Source of the DNA: Piper betle
Lineage: Eukaryota; Streptophyta; Magnoliopsida; Piperales; Piperaceae
DNA: 64,000 nucleotides
Direction of reading: 5' to 3'
Assembly (NCBI GenBank): GCA_033002965.1
Contig: JAURVB010013801.1
Span: 1 to 64,000 of the forward strand
How positions within the stretch are numbered: the first letter of the stretch is position 1; each line of letters opens with the position of its first letter. Of the stretch, positions 24,695 through 36,960 are shown one piece after another. The notes under the pieces are model-generated. The model was not told the DNA's origin. It did no database searches and worked only from the letters and a program-made list of their open reading frames with translations. The position numbers and the translations under genes are program-made.

Positions 24695-25760
24695 ATGCAC
24701 TCAAGTCAAGTTTTTCATCCGAAGGAAATTAGACATGTTTTGGTAGACAATTTTATGTAGTTAATCTTGTAACAAGATATATCAAAGTGTATGTTTTGGT
24801 AGAGAATTTTCTGCTATTGCTATTAATTTTATGGGCAAAGCCTTTCATGGAATCATGCTTAGTACTTTGTAATACTGAGAATATCAACTTCTTGCATCAA
24901 TTTGATGAGCAGTAATACAATAGCGGCAAGAGCTTGATGGACAATTGTTGAATCTTCAAATGATCATCTCGCAGGAGTTTTATGTATTGAAATATTACTC
25001 AAATCGCGCAAACTATTTAACAGATGTTTTGTTAATAACTAAGAAATAGTTTATCAAATGAATCATGAGCCTGCATTGCTTAGTTTGGTGAGCAATGAGT
25101 CCTGACAGTAACAGGGGAAGGTGTATCTCCAAATATTGCAGCTTAGCAGAAGATTTAAAATTTTTCTTTACACATGGTGACCGGAGCATTATTAGGTAGA
25201 GGTGATTGGAAAGCTCGGCCTTTTGATGATTAAACAAAGATGGGCATTGCTATGAAACGGCAGACATCTCTTCCCAAAGCTTAACCACAATAATTTCTTT
25301 ATTGTTTCAATATCTGAACTTTGCTAGTAATGTGAAAAATTGACTCGTGTAGATTCCATAAAACAAGCAATTCCCAACTTATTAAATTGCTTTCATCAAC
25401 AGCCCATCAAAAAATACGCTTCCCATAAAACATCATATTCCATAAAAAACTTTTCTTTTTTCTAAAATTAAAAAAGAAGAGGGAGGGATTTCATGGGATT
25501 CTATGGAGAAGATATTGGGTTTGTTATCAACGTGGAGAGCTTATAAATAAGTTGCAATGTGTTGCTTTGGAACTCGGAAATGAAAGAAGGTTTCTTCCCC
25601 GTCATGCATGCTGCCCTTTCTCCAGGAGCTTTGCCACTGCTTGGAGTCCTGTCGGAGTTGCACCGCTGCCACAAAGGAGTCATGCCAAGGAGACAATGTG
25701 TGCCCTGCCAAGTACCACCTTCATTGCCTCGTTAAAGTGCTGCTAAAGTCTTGTTGCTGA
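24695..25760. repeat. Duplicated spacer, matches 28028-29120
   Basis: Starts gatgcactcaagtcaag and runs in parallel with 28028-29120 with many small changes. It is the right part of the internal A-region duplication in unit 1. No gene family is recognised in either copy. Confidence 0.7.
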
Positions 25761-26858
25761 CCGTGAGGTGCTCCTCCCTAGCTGCAACCGACGCACCCTT
25801 GCGGAGGAGGAGAACTACCACCCTGCTATTGCCGCTCGCTGCCTCGCCTTGGCCTGTTGCCTCGATCCCCCAAAAGACTTTGTACTACTTTTTAATTTTT
25901 TTCATAGTAGTGAAAATTACTCCCTGATAGTGCTCTGTTTGTCGTCCATGTTATTTTCTAGGTGTTTTAATTTTACTCTTTCACTATTTTCATTTTCCCT
26001 GGGAAGGTCCATTTCCCCAACATAAATAATAATATATAAGACATTAAAAAAAAAAACCTCAAATCAATATAGAATACATATAATCTATATTAAAAATCGT
26101 TCAACCTCGCCGTTTTGGAAATTAGTGAGAAAAACTTTTAGTAGTGCATAAATGTTTTTTTAATAATAACACCCTACAATATATATTATATATATATATA
26201 TCTATATATATCTTCTATTACTTAATTTTACCAAAAATAAAATAAAATAGAGGACTTTACGTAGGGGTTTCTGATGAAAAATAAAAGATTCAACTTATCA
26301 AAATATTAAAAAATAAAAAAATAAATCTAAATACTTAAGTCTTTCTCTTTGATTAAAACTTATGAGTCTATTTTTAAGATATTAAACTATTATATTTATA
26401 ATCTATTCTATCTTATTATTCAAGAAGGTCATCTATTAAATTTAAGCCTATCTTGCCACACATGAAACATCTTCTTACCTAATACGCACACGCGGCCCGG
26501 TACTAGAGCTGCCTTCCTTAGAATGACCAGGTAAAGAATTGTCAAACAAAAAAATGTATAGAATTGTGAAATATCAACCACCCCGGGTTGGTTAAAATAT
26601 AATAATAATAATAATAATAATAAAATAACCACGGTGCCTGCTTCGGCGAGCTTTCTTGGAACGACCCTCCGAGCCTATTTTCTCAAGTCAAATCAAAGTA
26701 TTGAAATTTGTTGCACGAATTCTACCTTTGAAAGGTGAGAGCAGAATTAAGACAGCTTCTGTACCAAATTAAGCCCTATTAAAGGCTGGATTGCCCATCT
26801 CATAGATTAATGCACCACAACTTAAAGTGACTAGAGAGAAATCTGTTCTGTTTTGAAG
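25761..26858. other. 5' flank of peptide gene A2
   Basis: From about 25880 this repeats 16981-18955 without the hAT element. It holds AT-rich DNA and a short (ATA)n near 26597-26622. The 150 bases before the start codon are nearly identical in the three A copies (for example gcacgaattctacctttgaaagg), so the basal promoter is probably here; no clear TATA box was found. Confidence 0.45.
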
Positions 26859-27263
26859 ATGGCAAAGTCATTCTTGCTGCTTGCCTTGCTAATTTATGCT
26901 GTCAGCTTCTCCCCTTCTGAAGGTAAACACATGGCTGCAACCACTACTTTATGCATATCGAACAAGAGACTCAACATTTCTCACCATGCAGGATTAAGAA
27001 GAACGCAGATGGTTCCCAGAACAACAAACCAAGCTGCAGCCTATTCGGCGGTGAGTATTATTGAAATTTCTTCTGATTACGAGAGTATTAAGATTGGGCA
27101 CATCATATTTTTGCTACATCTATGGAAGCTTAAAATTATGTGCGAAAGTTTTCTGGTACAGTCTGCTAAGAGATGGCTGATTGAGGTGGAGAGACACTTG
27201 ACGTCAGACTATGATCCTCCCCGTCGGAACCCTCCTAGTGGAGGGACACCACCAGGTTTTTGA
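26859..27263 (+). CDS. Secreted DY-motif peptide precursor, copy A2 (intact)
   Basis: Three exons, 26859-26922, 26992-27050 and 27162-27263, with gt/ag junctions in phases 1 and 0, giving 74 residues. Exon 1 is a signal peptide (MAKSFLLLALLIYAVSFS). Exon 2 is a short basic spacer (GLRRTQMVPRTT). Exon 3 ends RHLTSDYDPPRRNPPSGG plus TPPGF. An Asp-Tyr followed by spaced prolines near the C terminus is the layout of tyrosine-sulfated peptide hormones. DYDPPRRNPP fits RaxX/PSY spacing (DY-PP--NP) and also RGF/GLV spacing (DY--P---PP), but the RGF ending HN is missing. The family is therefore tentative. Both introns happen to be multiples of three here, so an unspliced 135-residue frame is also open; in A1 and A3 intron 1 is one base longer, which argues that it is a real intron. 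Likely exported to the apoplast as a signal. Only this one of the three A copies is intact. Confidence 0.62.
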   Translation: MAKSFLLLALLIYAVSFSPSEGKHMAATTTLCISNKRLNISHHAGLRRTQMVPRTTNQAAAYSAVSIIEISSDYESIKIGHIIFLLHLWKLKIMCESFLVQSAKRWLIEVERHLTSDYDPPRRNPPSGGTPPGF

Positions 27264-29828
27264 ACCTATACCAAATACAGTATCTCATGACCAACTACCA
27301 CTGTCTACAAATTCAATGTCATTGTTTGTTTGTCAATTTTTTAAAATATTTTTTATGCACATTTAGAGGATGCGAGTTTCCTTGTTAGTTAAGTTTTTAA
27401 AGTTTCTTAATGCACATTTAAAGTATGAGATTTTTTTGTTTGTAACTGGTTGTGAATTCTATTAGACTTTGTAGTTTGGATGCTACTTTGATGTGAGGTT
27501 ATAGTGTGGAAGGGTATGCTCTATTAATTTTTTGTTGTCTTTTTTCAATTTGGTCTCAGCTTCATATGTAAAACTGTGCTATCTGTTAAATATTTTTTCC
27601 AAAACTTGAAGTGTTGCCATCTAGTATAAAGTATTGCTTGCACATTCTAGGAGAAAGTATTGCTATCTGTAAGAAAAGTTCTACCTCGTAGAAGGTATTA
27701 TTCAGAAAAAATTTATTTGTTAGTTTCCCACAATAGTTCTGAAATGAAGCAATTGATGCTTGAAAAGCAATGAAACACGTTCTTGTAAAATGTAAAGAAG
27801 CAGTATAGGAGTTTATTGAACTTGAGATAATATTGGATGATGTTGTGACAGGTAAAAACTAGATGTGATCCTATGAAAGCATCTGCATTCTGGAACATAT
27901 GGTGGCATGTTCAGGTTTCTTTTTTTAGTTTAGCCTCAACTTCATCTTTCAAAATTTGAGCTATATGTTAAATTTTTTCTTAACTAATGTGGTTGTTTAA
28001 CTGTATGCAGTAGGTATTGAAGGATGCACTCAAGTCAAGCTTTTCATCTGAAGGAAATTAAACATGTTTTGGTAGAGAGTTTTATGTAGTTAATCCTTTA
28101 ACAAGATATATCAAAGCGTATGTTTTGGTAGAAAATTTTCTGCTATTGCTATTAATTTGATGAGCAAAGCCTTTCATGGAATCATGCTTAGTACTTTGTA
28201 ATAGTGAGAATATCAACTTCTTGCATCCCTATGATGAGCTGTAATACAATAGCAGCAACAGCTTGATGGACAATTGTTGAATCTTCAAATGATCATCTCG
28301 CAGGAGTTTGTGTATTGAAATATTACTTGAATCGCACAAACTATTTAACAGATGTTTTGTTAATAACTAAGAAATAGTTTATCAAATGAATCATGAGCCT
28401 GAGCACTATGAGTCCTGACAGTAACAGGGGAAGGTGGTATCTCCAAATATTGCAGCTTAGCAGAAGATTTAAATTTTTCTTTACACATGGTGACCGGAGC
28501 TATATTAGGTAGAGGTGATTGTAAAGCTCGGCCTTTTGATGATTAAACAAAGATGGGCATTGCTATGAAACTGCAGACATCTCTTCCCAAAGCTTAGCCA
28601 TATTAATTTCTTTATTGTTTCAATATATGAACTTTTCTCGTAATGTCAAAAATTGACTCATGTAGATTCCATAAAGCGAGCAATTCCCAACTAATTAAAT
28701 TGCTTTCATAAACAGCCCAAAAAAAAAATGCTTTCAAAAACGCCACCCATAAAACAGCATATTCCATAAAAAAACTTTTCTTTTTTCTAAAATAAATAAA
28801 GAAGAGGGAGGGATTTCTTGGGATTCTATGGGGAATATGTTGGGTTTGTTATCAACGTGGAGAGCTTATAACTAAGTTGCCATGTGTTGCTTTGGAACTC
28901 GGAATGAAAGAAGGTTTCTTCCCCGTCAAGCATGTTGCCTGCTCGACGTCACCATATCGTCTCGTCTCCCCGTCTCCAGGAGCTTTGCCACTGCTAGGAG
29001 TCCTGTCGGAGTTGCACCGCTGCCATAAAGGAGTCATGCGAAGGAGACAATGTGTGCCCTGCCAAGCCCCACCGTCATTGGCTCGTTAAGGTGCTGCTAA
29101 AGTCTTGTTGCTGACCGTGAGGTGAACCTGTGATAAGTTATTACATTACATGGCCTTTCCACTTATTAAGAAAAGTTAATTGGAATGAGAAACTTCTTAA
29201 CTTCTAAAATAAATCAATTGAGTTCCTATCTTATCTTTGTAACAAATAGTATTGTGTTTGTATCAGATGCTGGCCTTTGGTCGATAGTGTAAATTAATTC
29301 GAGATAGCAATTTATTTAAATTTATTTTTATTTAATTCAATTCTCACGCTCTTTTGAAATTGACAAAAAATCTATTATGCATATGAAGAAATTTTGTGGC
29401 AAACTTTGAGTTTTAATGATGAACTTTGTTTTGTCACTTATGATATGTTCTTTTCTTATTCAAACCTAATTTTTTCTTCTTCTTTATCATCCATATGTTC
29501 GAAAGAATAAAGGTCGGAATTACAGATCCTTGCCTTTTACTTCATTCGGTCATAAACCATATCAGTACTTAATTTTAGGCACTAAAATAATTAAATTGAA
29601 AAAAAACCCCACCATAGTCAGGGGTGCATCCAACAAGGCAGACTATAAATCAACTAGAGTCTTGGATGTCGACTTTGTACTTTGAACCCAGGCTTGACTT
29701 ATCTAAATTTTGTAGACATCAAATGTGGTCGAGATTCTAACTCTAAGAAAGCATAACCACCAAATGCTACCGTCACCGACTTACTTATATTATATTATAT
29801 TATATATATATATAGTAGCACTACAGTG
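27264..29828. other. 3' flank of A2, duplicated DNA
   Basis: 27390-29120 parallels 20240-20885 joined to 24695-25760. 29125-29690 parallels 53680-54245 in unit 2. It ends in a (TA)-rich tract near 29785-29812 into which foldback elements have inserted. No gene is recognised. Confidence 0.5.
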
Positions 29829-31960
29829 CACTACCCTATTTTGGCAGCGCCAATGCGTTGCCTATTGTGGGCTGGTCGGATCATGATCCGATGGCCCACA
29901 ATCATACTACCCTCCCCCACCCACAAAACGCACTCCGCCACTGGCCGCCCCCGCCGGCCGCACCCGGCCCCCACCCGACGGCCGCCCCATGCCCCCGTCC
30001 TGCACGCCCGCCCCTGCCGCTGCCTTTGCCCCTCCGGCTTCCCTTGCCCCCGCCCCCAGCCCCCACCTGCCGGCTGCCCCATGCCCCCGTCCCGCCCCTG
30101 CCCCTGCCCCTGCCCCCGTCGGCCGCCGCAGCCTCCGCCCCAGCCCCCTGCCCCTCGTTCGTAGCCATCGTCCCCCGCCCGCGCACCACCCCACCCCCCA
30201 CCCCCCGCGGGTGGCCGGTGGCGAGGTCGCCGGCGGTGGGGTGGCGCTGCGCGAGAGAGCGGGGGGAGGGGAGGGTAAAACGTAATAAAAACTTTACTCG
30301 GCCCTGACTCGAGTTAATATTACGAAATAAATTAAAAAATTAAAAATTTTTTAATAAATACTTGATTGATCTTCCACGAGATCAAGTCAATATTACAAAA
30401 TAAATTAAAAAAATAAAAAAATTTATAATAAATACTTGACTCGATCTCGCATGAGATCGAATTAATATTACGAAATAAATTTAAAAAATAAAATAATTTT
30501 ATAATAAAACCTTTATTCCGTCCCACACGAGACCGGTGCCGCACATTTCCTAGCAGGCCCATCTAGCCCCGAGGCGGCGACATTGTTGGCCAGCGGGCTG
30601 CCAGCGGTAAGGTCGCCGACACGGGGGTGGCGCGCCAAAACAAATGAGGAAGAAACATGAGAGAGTATTTTGGTAATAAAAATTTTACTTAATCGGACTC
30701 GAGTTAAAATAATTTATTACGAAATTATTTTATTTTTTAAATTTATTTTGTAATAAAAATTTATTCGGTAATAAAGTTATTTTGTAATAAAACCTTGACT
30801 CGGTCCCGCACATGATCGAGTTAGGTTTTTATTACAAAATTATTTTATATTTTTTAAATTTATTTCATATTATTGACTTGATCCCAACTCGAGTTAAGTT
30901 TTTATTACGAAATTATTTTTAAAAAATTTATTCAATAATATTAATTTGACTCTAGTCGAGATCGGGATCGAGTCAAGTTTTATTTTATAATATTTTATTT
31001 TATGGTTTTGTATTTTTTTAAAAAAGTTAAAAATTATTGTGAAATAAATTAAAAATATAAAATAATATTTTTTAATTTGACTTCAGTCGAGATTGGGGAG
31101 ACGACGCGAGGGGGGCAGGGGAGACGGCGTGGGGTGGGGGGCAAAGGGCGGCGAGAGGGGGTCGGGGCGGCAGGAGGTGGGGCCTGGGCCGGTGGGGGGC
31201 AGGGGCAAGGTGTGGTGTGGGGGGGAGGTGGTCGGCAAGCAGCGGCGTCAGTGGGGAGCGAATCAATTTTTATTTTATGTTATTTTATTTTAAAAATTTA
31301 TTTAATAAAATTGACTTGAGTCAAGAGCAAGTCAAGTTTTTATTTTATTATATTTTATTTTTAAAATTTATTTCGTAAATTTGACTCGAGTTAGGAGCGA
31401 GTCAAATTTTTATTACGAAAATGCCATCGCTCCTTCTTTCCCCGTGTTTTGTTGCGCCACCACCGGCGGTGAAGCAGGTGACGCCGGCGTGGAGGTGGCC
31501 AGGGTAGCAGACGGCGGGGAGGAGCTTGGTCGACAGGACAGGGCGGCATGGGGTGGGGGCGAAATGGGTGGCCGGGGAGGGTGGCGAAAACAGGGCAGGG
31601 GCGGGTGGGGCCGCGGTGGGGTGGGGCGAAACAGGCAGCGTGGGGACAGGGAACCGGGCAGGGGGCGGGCGGGGGCGAGGCGGCGGAGGGGGCAGGGGAA
31701 ACAGGGCAGGAGGGGAAGGCTGCGGGTGGGGGGACGCGGCGACAGCTGACGGGGCGGGGGAAACCGGGCAGGTGGGGGGGAGGGCTGCAGGCGGGGGGCG
31801 CGGCGGCGGATGGGGTGGGGGCGGCCGGCGGGGGTGGCGATGGGAGGCTGAAAGTTAGGGGGGTGTAATTGTGAAGGTTGATTGTGGACCGTTGGATTAG
31901 ATCCAACGGTCCACAAAACCATGCGCTGCCTGCGCTGCAAAAAACAGGCAGCACATGGTA
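29829..31960. mobile_element. GC-rich foldback DNA element, 2.1 kb
   Basis: The left end (29829-29910) carries ttttggcagcgccaatgcg and tcggatcatgatccgatgg. The right end in reverse (31960-31862) carries ttttttgcagcgcaggcagc and ttggatctaatccaacgg. These are imperfect long inverted repeats, each containing its own palindrome. Inside are two very GC-rich blocks (29930-30270, 31085-31260) and a third at 31430-31850. Between them are imperfect repeats of gactcgagtta-attacgaaataaatt spaced roughly 85-90 bases. The long Arg/Pro/Gly frames on both strands are compositional. The equivalent site in unit 2 (about 55755) is empty. Confidence 0.6.
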
Positions 31961-32011
31961 ATATTATTGTGTGTGTGTGTATATATATATATATATGGAA
32001 AAAAATACTTA

Positions 32012-32728
32012 AGGGGTGACTGCAGGAAAAATTTCTTGCAGTTGCCCTGATCTAGGTCGTCAAATGTAATCTTACAGCCCGGATCTGTTTTCTTAAACAA
32101 AAAAACTTACCCTCCTCCTCCCACTATAGTCCACGCTGTCTTTGCCGTCTGTCGCCTCTGTGCTCCTCCGTTGGTGCCCGCACTCTCGCCCTCACACCCC
32201 TATCTGCTTTGTCGATGACCTCCACCGTGTTCACGCTCTATGTGCCGCCGCCGTTCCTCCTTGCCTTGCCCACACAGGCGTGGGCACAACGAGGAGGAAC
32301 GACGGCGGCACATCGAGCCTGGGTGTGGCAGAGCAGGTGAGGTCGTGTGGGGCATTACGGTAAGTGGGGTCATGAGGGGGCATAGGCGGTCGCAAGGGGG
32401 CATGGCGGGCGGGGTCACAAGGGGGCGGGTGGGGTTGTGAGGGGGCGCGGCGCAGTGGCGTGAGCTGGGGGGGCAACGACCTAGGCAGGGACACGACGAT
32501 GAGGGCGAGGGCGTGTTCACGACGATGAGGGCGAGGGCGTGTTCACGACGAATCGTCCAATTATAAGGATGGAGGCGGCGGCGAGCGACAACCGAGGAGG
32601 AAGCGGTGGCAGGGGAGGAAGAGGAGAGGAGTTGGTTTTTTTTAAGATCTGCAGATCTGGATAGTCATTGTGATTGAACGGTTCAAATTAGGGGCGACAC
32701 CAGGAAATTTTCCTGCAGCCGGCCCCAA
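32012..32728. mobile_element. Foldback DNA element, 0.7 kb
   Basis: The left end aggggtgactgcaggaaaaa and, in reverse, the right end ggggccggctgcaggaaaat form inverted repeats, each itself nearly palindromic. Within it, 32240-32310 is a hairpin built from tgtgccgccgccgttcctcc and its complement. No transposase. Absent from the unit 2 counterpart near 55790. Confidence 0.5.
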
Positions 32729-33971
32729 GCTTGCCTAACCTCTATATGTGTGTGTAGTCTGGTTTGATTATCATGGTGAATATGCATTAATTAGAATCTA
32801 TTAGGCAAGTCTCAAATAAAAGTCTTCAATATAGAAATAAATCAAGTCAAACTTTATAATTTCCATATATAATGTATTATAAATAAGGTTAAGGTATTCC
32901 TTATAATATTATGTAGTCAATGTGTAATTGTAACTTCATTAGATGTAACATCTATATATGTTTATAATATGAGAATGTCATGCCCACAAAATTTATTCCA
33001 TTACAAAACCATTGTGCTACATTACGTAGTTAAACCGCAAAAATATAGTTAAAAATAAAACTACTTGATTTTTATGCTTTCTTGTTGGCAGGAAATCTAC
33101 TCTGCTTGCTTTTCCTTTTACCCTTGTCATTAATATTTAGGCTTGCATTGCTATGTTCATTTTATTTAGGGCTTCAAGTGGTCGGCCGATTTACTATTTT
33201 ATTGACCAATTTAAATTAAATTAAAATAAAATAATTAACTCTTTTTTACTATTTAGTAAATTTAATCATATAATTTTTATTTTAATGGTAAAAGCTTTTA
33301 CTGCTACTATTTTATCGACTTATCGCTTTATGAAAAATAGTTTTTTTTTTGGGTTAAAAATTTAGCGTTATTTATCTATATAATAAAAATATTATTATGT
33401 ATATGTTTAATTAAATTTTTATATTATTATATCTTTTAAAAGATTGGTTAAACGCAAATATATAATACAAATGATGCCAAATTTGCTATTTTCACATGAG
33501 TTTTATGTTTCCAAAAAATTATGCGCTCAAATTTAAATTTATCGATTGTTAACTGTTTACTAATAGTCAAAATAGCTTGAAGTTATTAAAAGTACATAAT
33601 CAAAAAAGAGATAAATGATACGATAATAAAGTAACATATTTGCATGCGTGCCACCTTTCATTTCTTTCCTCTTGTTTAATGTAGTCTCGCGTCCAAAATG
33701 AATATAAGTTGGGTTTTGATAAATGCTAAGAAGTGGGTTGCCTGATTGTGTGAGTAGTCATTTTGGAACGAAGCCTTATACTTATTTTCACCACTCACCA
33801 AGCTCACTGTTATAAGATAAGAGTAATTATTAAGAACTTCGGTTTGGAGTGCACACCGGAAGCTTGCATCCCGGGATAACTTCGGTTATAAATGAAATGG
33901 GGTAAAATGAAGTAAAAGGCTCTCTCCTCTACTTGCATCCCTGCGTCTCAAATGGGCGTTCATAATCGTAC

Positions 33972-33978
33972 TTATAAG
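33972..33978 (+). promoter_or_regulatory. Possible TATA box of peptide gene B1
   Basis: ttataag in cgtacttataaggcaac, about 175 bases before the start codon at 34154. The same word is kept at 60388-60394 before gene B2. Confidence 0.35.
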
Positions 33979-34153
33979 GCAACAGCTTGGTCGCGGCATC
34001 CCAAGGCGGCCGAGGATTATGAGCAGAAATATGCTCGTGTCTTTTCTGGAAATTTTTAGGCACTGCTTTTCTGAAATTTGGTAACAATTAGTTCTTTCTC
34101 AATCGACCATCCCCTTCTTATCTGAGGCAGAGTACGTCAATCTGAATCAAGTT

Positions 34154-34646
34154 ATGGGTCGTCTTCAATTGCTTGCCTGTTTGGTGATTGCGTCGTTGCT
34201 GGTCCTCGACCTGCCTCAGGGTAAGCTATACACTTAGTAATCAGATTCTTCAATCTAGCATCTTTCGTTATCATAGTACTGTACCCTTTCAAATTCGTGA
34301 AATTGTCAAGGATTGCTAATCCTTGAGATTATTGGAGTCAATTGTTGCTCAGGTCATGCGAGGAAGGAGTACTTGAGATCTGACGTAGTGGGCAGTAGGG
34401 GAGATCAGGATATAGTAAGTACAGCTTAATGTAGTTTTATCCACCATAAAAGAACATATTAACTGCAGAGCCACCATTCTTATATTCCTGTCCAACCAGC
34501 TTGTTGATCTGGACTCACTTCAACTGCAGGAGTGGCACCAGCGCAGATCGATGATGGTTTCTACAAATGATTATCCTGACCCAGGAGCCAATAATAATGA
34601 TAAGAATGGATCCATTTTGCCCAGTCCGGCACCTGGTGATCAATGA
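34154..34646 (+). CDS. PSY-like sulfated peptide precursor, copy B1
   Basis: Three exons, 34154-34220, 34353-34414 and 34530-34646, with gt/ag junctions in phases 1 and 0, coding for 81 residues. Exon 1 is the signal peptide MGRLQLLACLVIASLLVLDL. Exon 2 is HARKEYLRSDVVGSRGDQDI. Exon 3 reads EWHQRRSMMVSTNDYPDPGA and continues NNNDKNGSILPSPAPGDQ to the stop. The DYPDPGAN core matches the tyrosine-sulfated PSY1/RaxX consensus (DY--P-AN) with the Asp-Tyr expected for sulfation, and it is preceded by a basic region. The usual RHxP/KHDP after AN is replaced by NNDKNG, so it is an unusual member or a sister family. Expected role: a secreted growth or stress peptide read by a receptor kinase. The second copy at 60570-61062 has an identical third exon. 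Confidence 0.68.
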
Positions 34647-36899
34647 ATCTTTTGTTAGTTATCAGAAAAATAAGGAGTCGTTCGTTCGGTGTTTATTTTG
34701 ATTTCTCTGTGTTCACTACTAGTGTCATGTTTCTGTTTGCAAATTAGTAGCTTTGATATATCCTTGTTTTCGTGGTTTGCAAATGTTTTGTTCTCTAGCC
34801 TTCTCTACGAAAAACACTGATCAAACCGGTTGGCCCGATCGGTAACACATGCGCCGGGTCGAATCCGGTGGGCCGGATACGTAATTATCTTTGGTTATTT
34901 CGCCTCGCCCGGTTTGATGAAAACTAGTGAACCGCGTGGCTTATACCGGTCGGTCTGTTGCATGCATGTCCAGTTTACGAAGCCGCCGCCGCAGCCGCTC
35001 GGGCCACCACCACCGCCCAGCTACTCCGGCCGGCCACCACCACCCTTGTTAGGGACTCATTTATTGGGTGGGTGGAATTCGCTTGGGTGCTTTTGAGGTT
35101 CGTCTTATCCGTTTGCTAGGTTTGTTTGAAGCTTTGGTTCAATCTTGTGTTCAAAGGTTTGAGCATAGGGTGCGCCTTTTGTTCATTATGTTGTTATACT
35201 GCTTGCAAGTCTATAGATTCAAGGGGAGGCTTATTTTTATTTTTCTTCACGACGAAGTTGAGTGGTTGTTTGAATTGTGTTGAATTGGCTATAAAATCGT
35301 TTACCAAATGGTAAAATAAATGTATGCAAAAAAATACTGTGACTCTTATAACTTTTATTAAAGAAATAGAAAATAATTACTCAATTCCATATAACTAGAG
35401 CAGTAAATAGTCATCTGATTTACCAATTTACCAATTATACTGAATTAAATGAAAAAAAATGGTCAAAACCTTGTTCACCATAAACAAAAAATGGTAAAAA
35501 TTCAATTAATTTAACCAAATTAACTTTAAATATAAATGGTAATGACAGAAAGTTCTACTATAACTGATTTGCCGATTTAATTAAATATTATTTAATTATT
35601 TTATATATAATTATAAAACTTATTTCTACTTCAATATTAAGCGTTAATCTTTTAATTGTTAAAATATCAATTTAATAAATTTACTTAATTTAGAGCATGT
35701 ATTTACTCATTTCTAATACTTGATTAACATAGTTTGGATAATTGAAACATTTTATATTGTACGAATGAGAAAATGTTTTAGATAAATTAATTTTAACCAA
35801 TTTAATAAAGTTAGGTTTATGATATATAATTTTTAACCCACTTTAAAATGGTGAAAACTTGGTTATGACAGAATGTTATAAACTTGGTTAATGAATTAGT
35901 TATGATATAGTTTTTAAAATTGTAAATGGTTATGACAATGTTATCTAACCGTTTACAGCCCTATATGTAATGTATCCAAACAGTTCGCCAGGTTTACCCC
36001 CGATTGATCTAAATGTGACGAATTGGCGATCTCATCTATAGTTCAGTACAGTTCTAAAAATTAGTAAAGTTGTTTTTTATACAAAAAACGTCCCACTTAC
36101 AAGTTGCGAGTTGCAACCATTCAGTTTACGTGTTTAATTATATAAATGAGAACATAACGTCGCATGCCTCAATGCCAACCAGCATTCCATAGTTAAGTGT
36201 CGTTTCCATAATAATAGTTGTGCCAAACAGCCAATGAGTAGTATTCATTTAATATGAGTGAGCGATAACTTCTTGTTTGGCCTTACGGTCAAGAAGTTGG
36301 TTGTCAGACCCGGTGACCACATGAATCGCTATTCCTTGATTTCTTTTTTCTTGAACTGTTAAGCTTTTTATCAATGCTACTGGGTCAGTGTCTTATTAGG
36401 TGTTATAACCGCTCTATGTCATGTCTAAGTCACGCAACTGTTTATTTTTATGAGACAATTATTGCTATAGGTGACGGTTGTGAAGGTGCATTAAGTGTTA
36501 TAAATGAGGAAAAGAAGTTTAGAAAAAGAAAAAAAGAAGATCCATGAAAACCCTTGTATTTGCAACAAGATTAAACGTAAATGATAATAAGTGATGGTTG
36601 AAACCAAATGTGGTCGGGTTATATGGGATGTGCTAAACTTTGCCTACCGGTCTAACACGGCGTACAGGGTATTGGCCCTTAGCCCGGTTTGGTTCAGGAC
36701 AATGCACCGGCGTGGAGTATATCCGGTATATTATCCCTGATTTTGGGAGAAACCGGTGTACCGCCGGTTCACCCAAAATCTCTGGTCCAATGTTGAACCG
36801 GGAATGATAACAATTAGGTTCTGGTTCAGAGATCTATTGGTATATATATATTAAAAAAATTAACTTCCCCACCCTGCGGGTGAGACTAATGTTCCACTA

Positions 36900-36901
<2 letters not shown>
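34647..36901. other. 3' flank of B1, parallel to 61063-62843
   Basis: AT-rich spacer with ccggtt-rich patches (34820-34960, 36640-36830). A 35126-35314 open frame is present in both units but shows no family motif. About 0.35 kb near 35320-35680 is missing from unit 2. Confidence 0.5.

Positions 36902-36949
<48 letters not shown>
36902..36949. repeat. (TA)n tract at the duplication junction
   Basis: About 48 bases of pure TA. It marks the end of unit 1; eleven bases later unit 2 begins. The matching tract at 62844-62868 marks the end of unit 2. Confidence 0.9.
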
Positions 36950-36952
<3 letters not shown>

Positions 36953-36960
36953 TAAAAAAA

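Larger units (their letters stand above)
12091..36960. repeat. Tandem duplication unit 1 (about 24.9 kb)
   Basis: First of two head-to-tail units. It begins in the Copia RNase H sequence (cacaatctaagatatctc, matching catattctaagatatttc at 36961). It continues through the kinase pseudogene, the peptide genes A1, A2 and B1, and ends in a long (TA)n at 36902-36949. Sequence left of 12091 has no counterpart before 36961. Later insertions and an internal duplication of the A region make it differ in detail from unit 2. Confidence 0.8.

Noticed and set aside
26859..27263. Single unspliced 135-residue frame for peptide gene A2
   Set aside because: It is open only because both introns are multiples of three in this copy. 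Intron 1 is 70 bases in A1 and A3, the boundaries are good gt/ag sites, and splicing gives a signal peptide plus motif architecture matching gene B.
29826..31954. Large Pro- and Gly-rich frames (up to 187 residues)
   Set aside because: All reading frames are open on both strands because stop codons are rare at this GC content. They lie within a foldback element and show no conserved motif.
35126..35314. Conserved 62-residue frame also at 61482-61670
   Set aside because: Conservation follows from the segmental duplication; no start context, domain or splice structure supports a gene.
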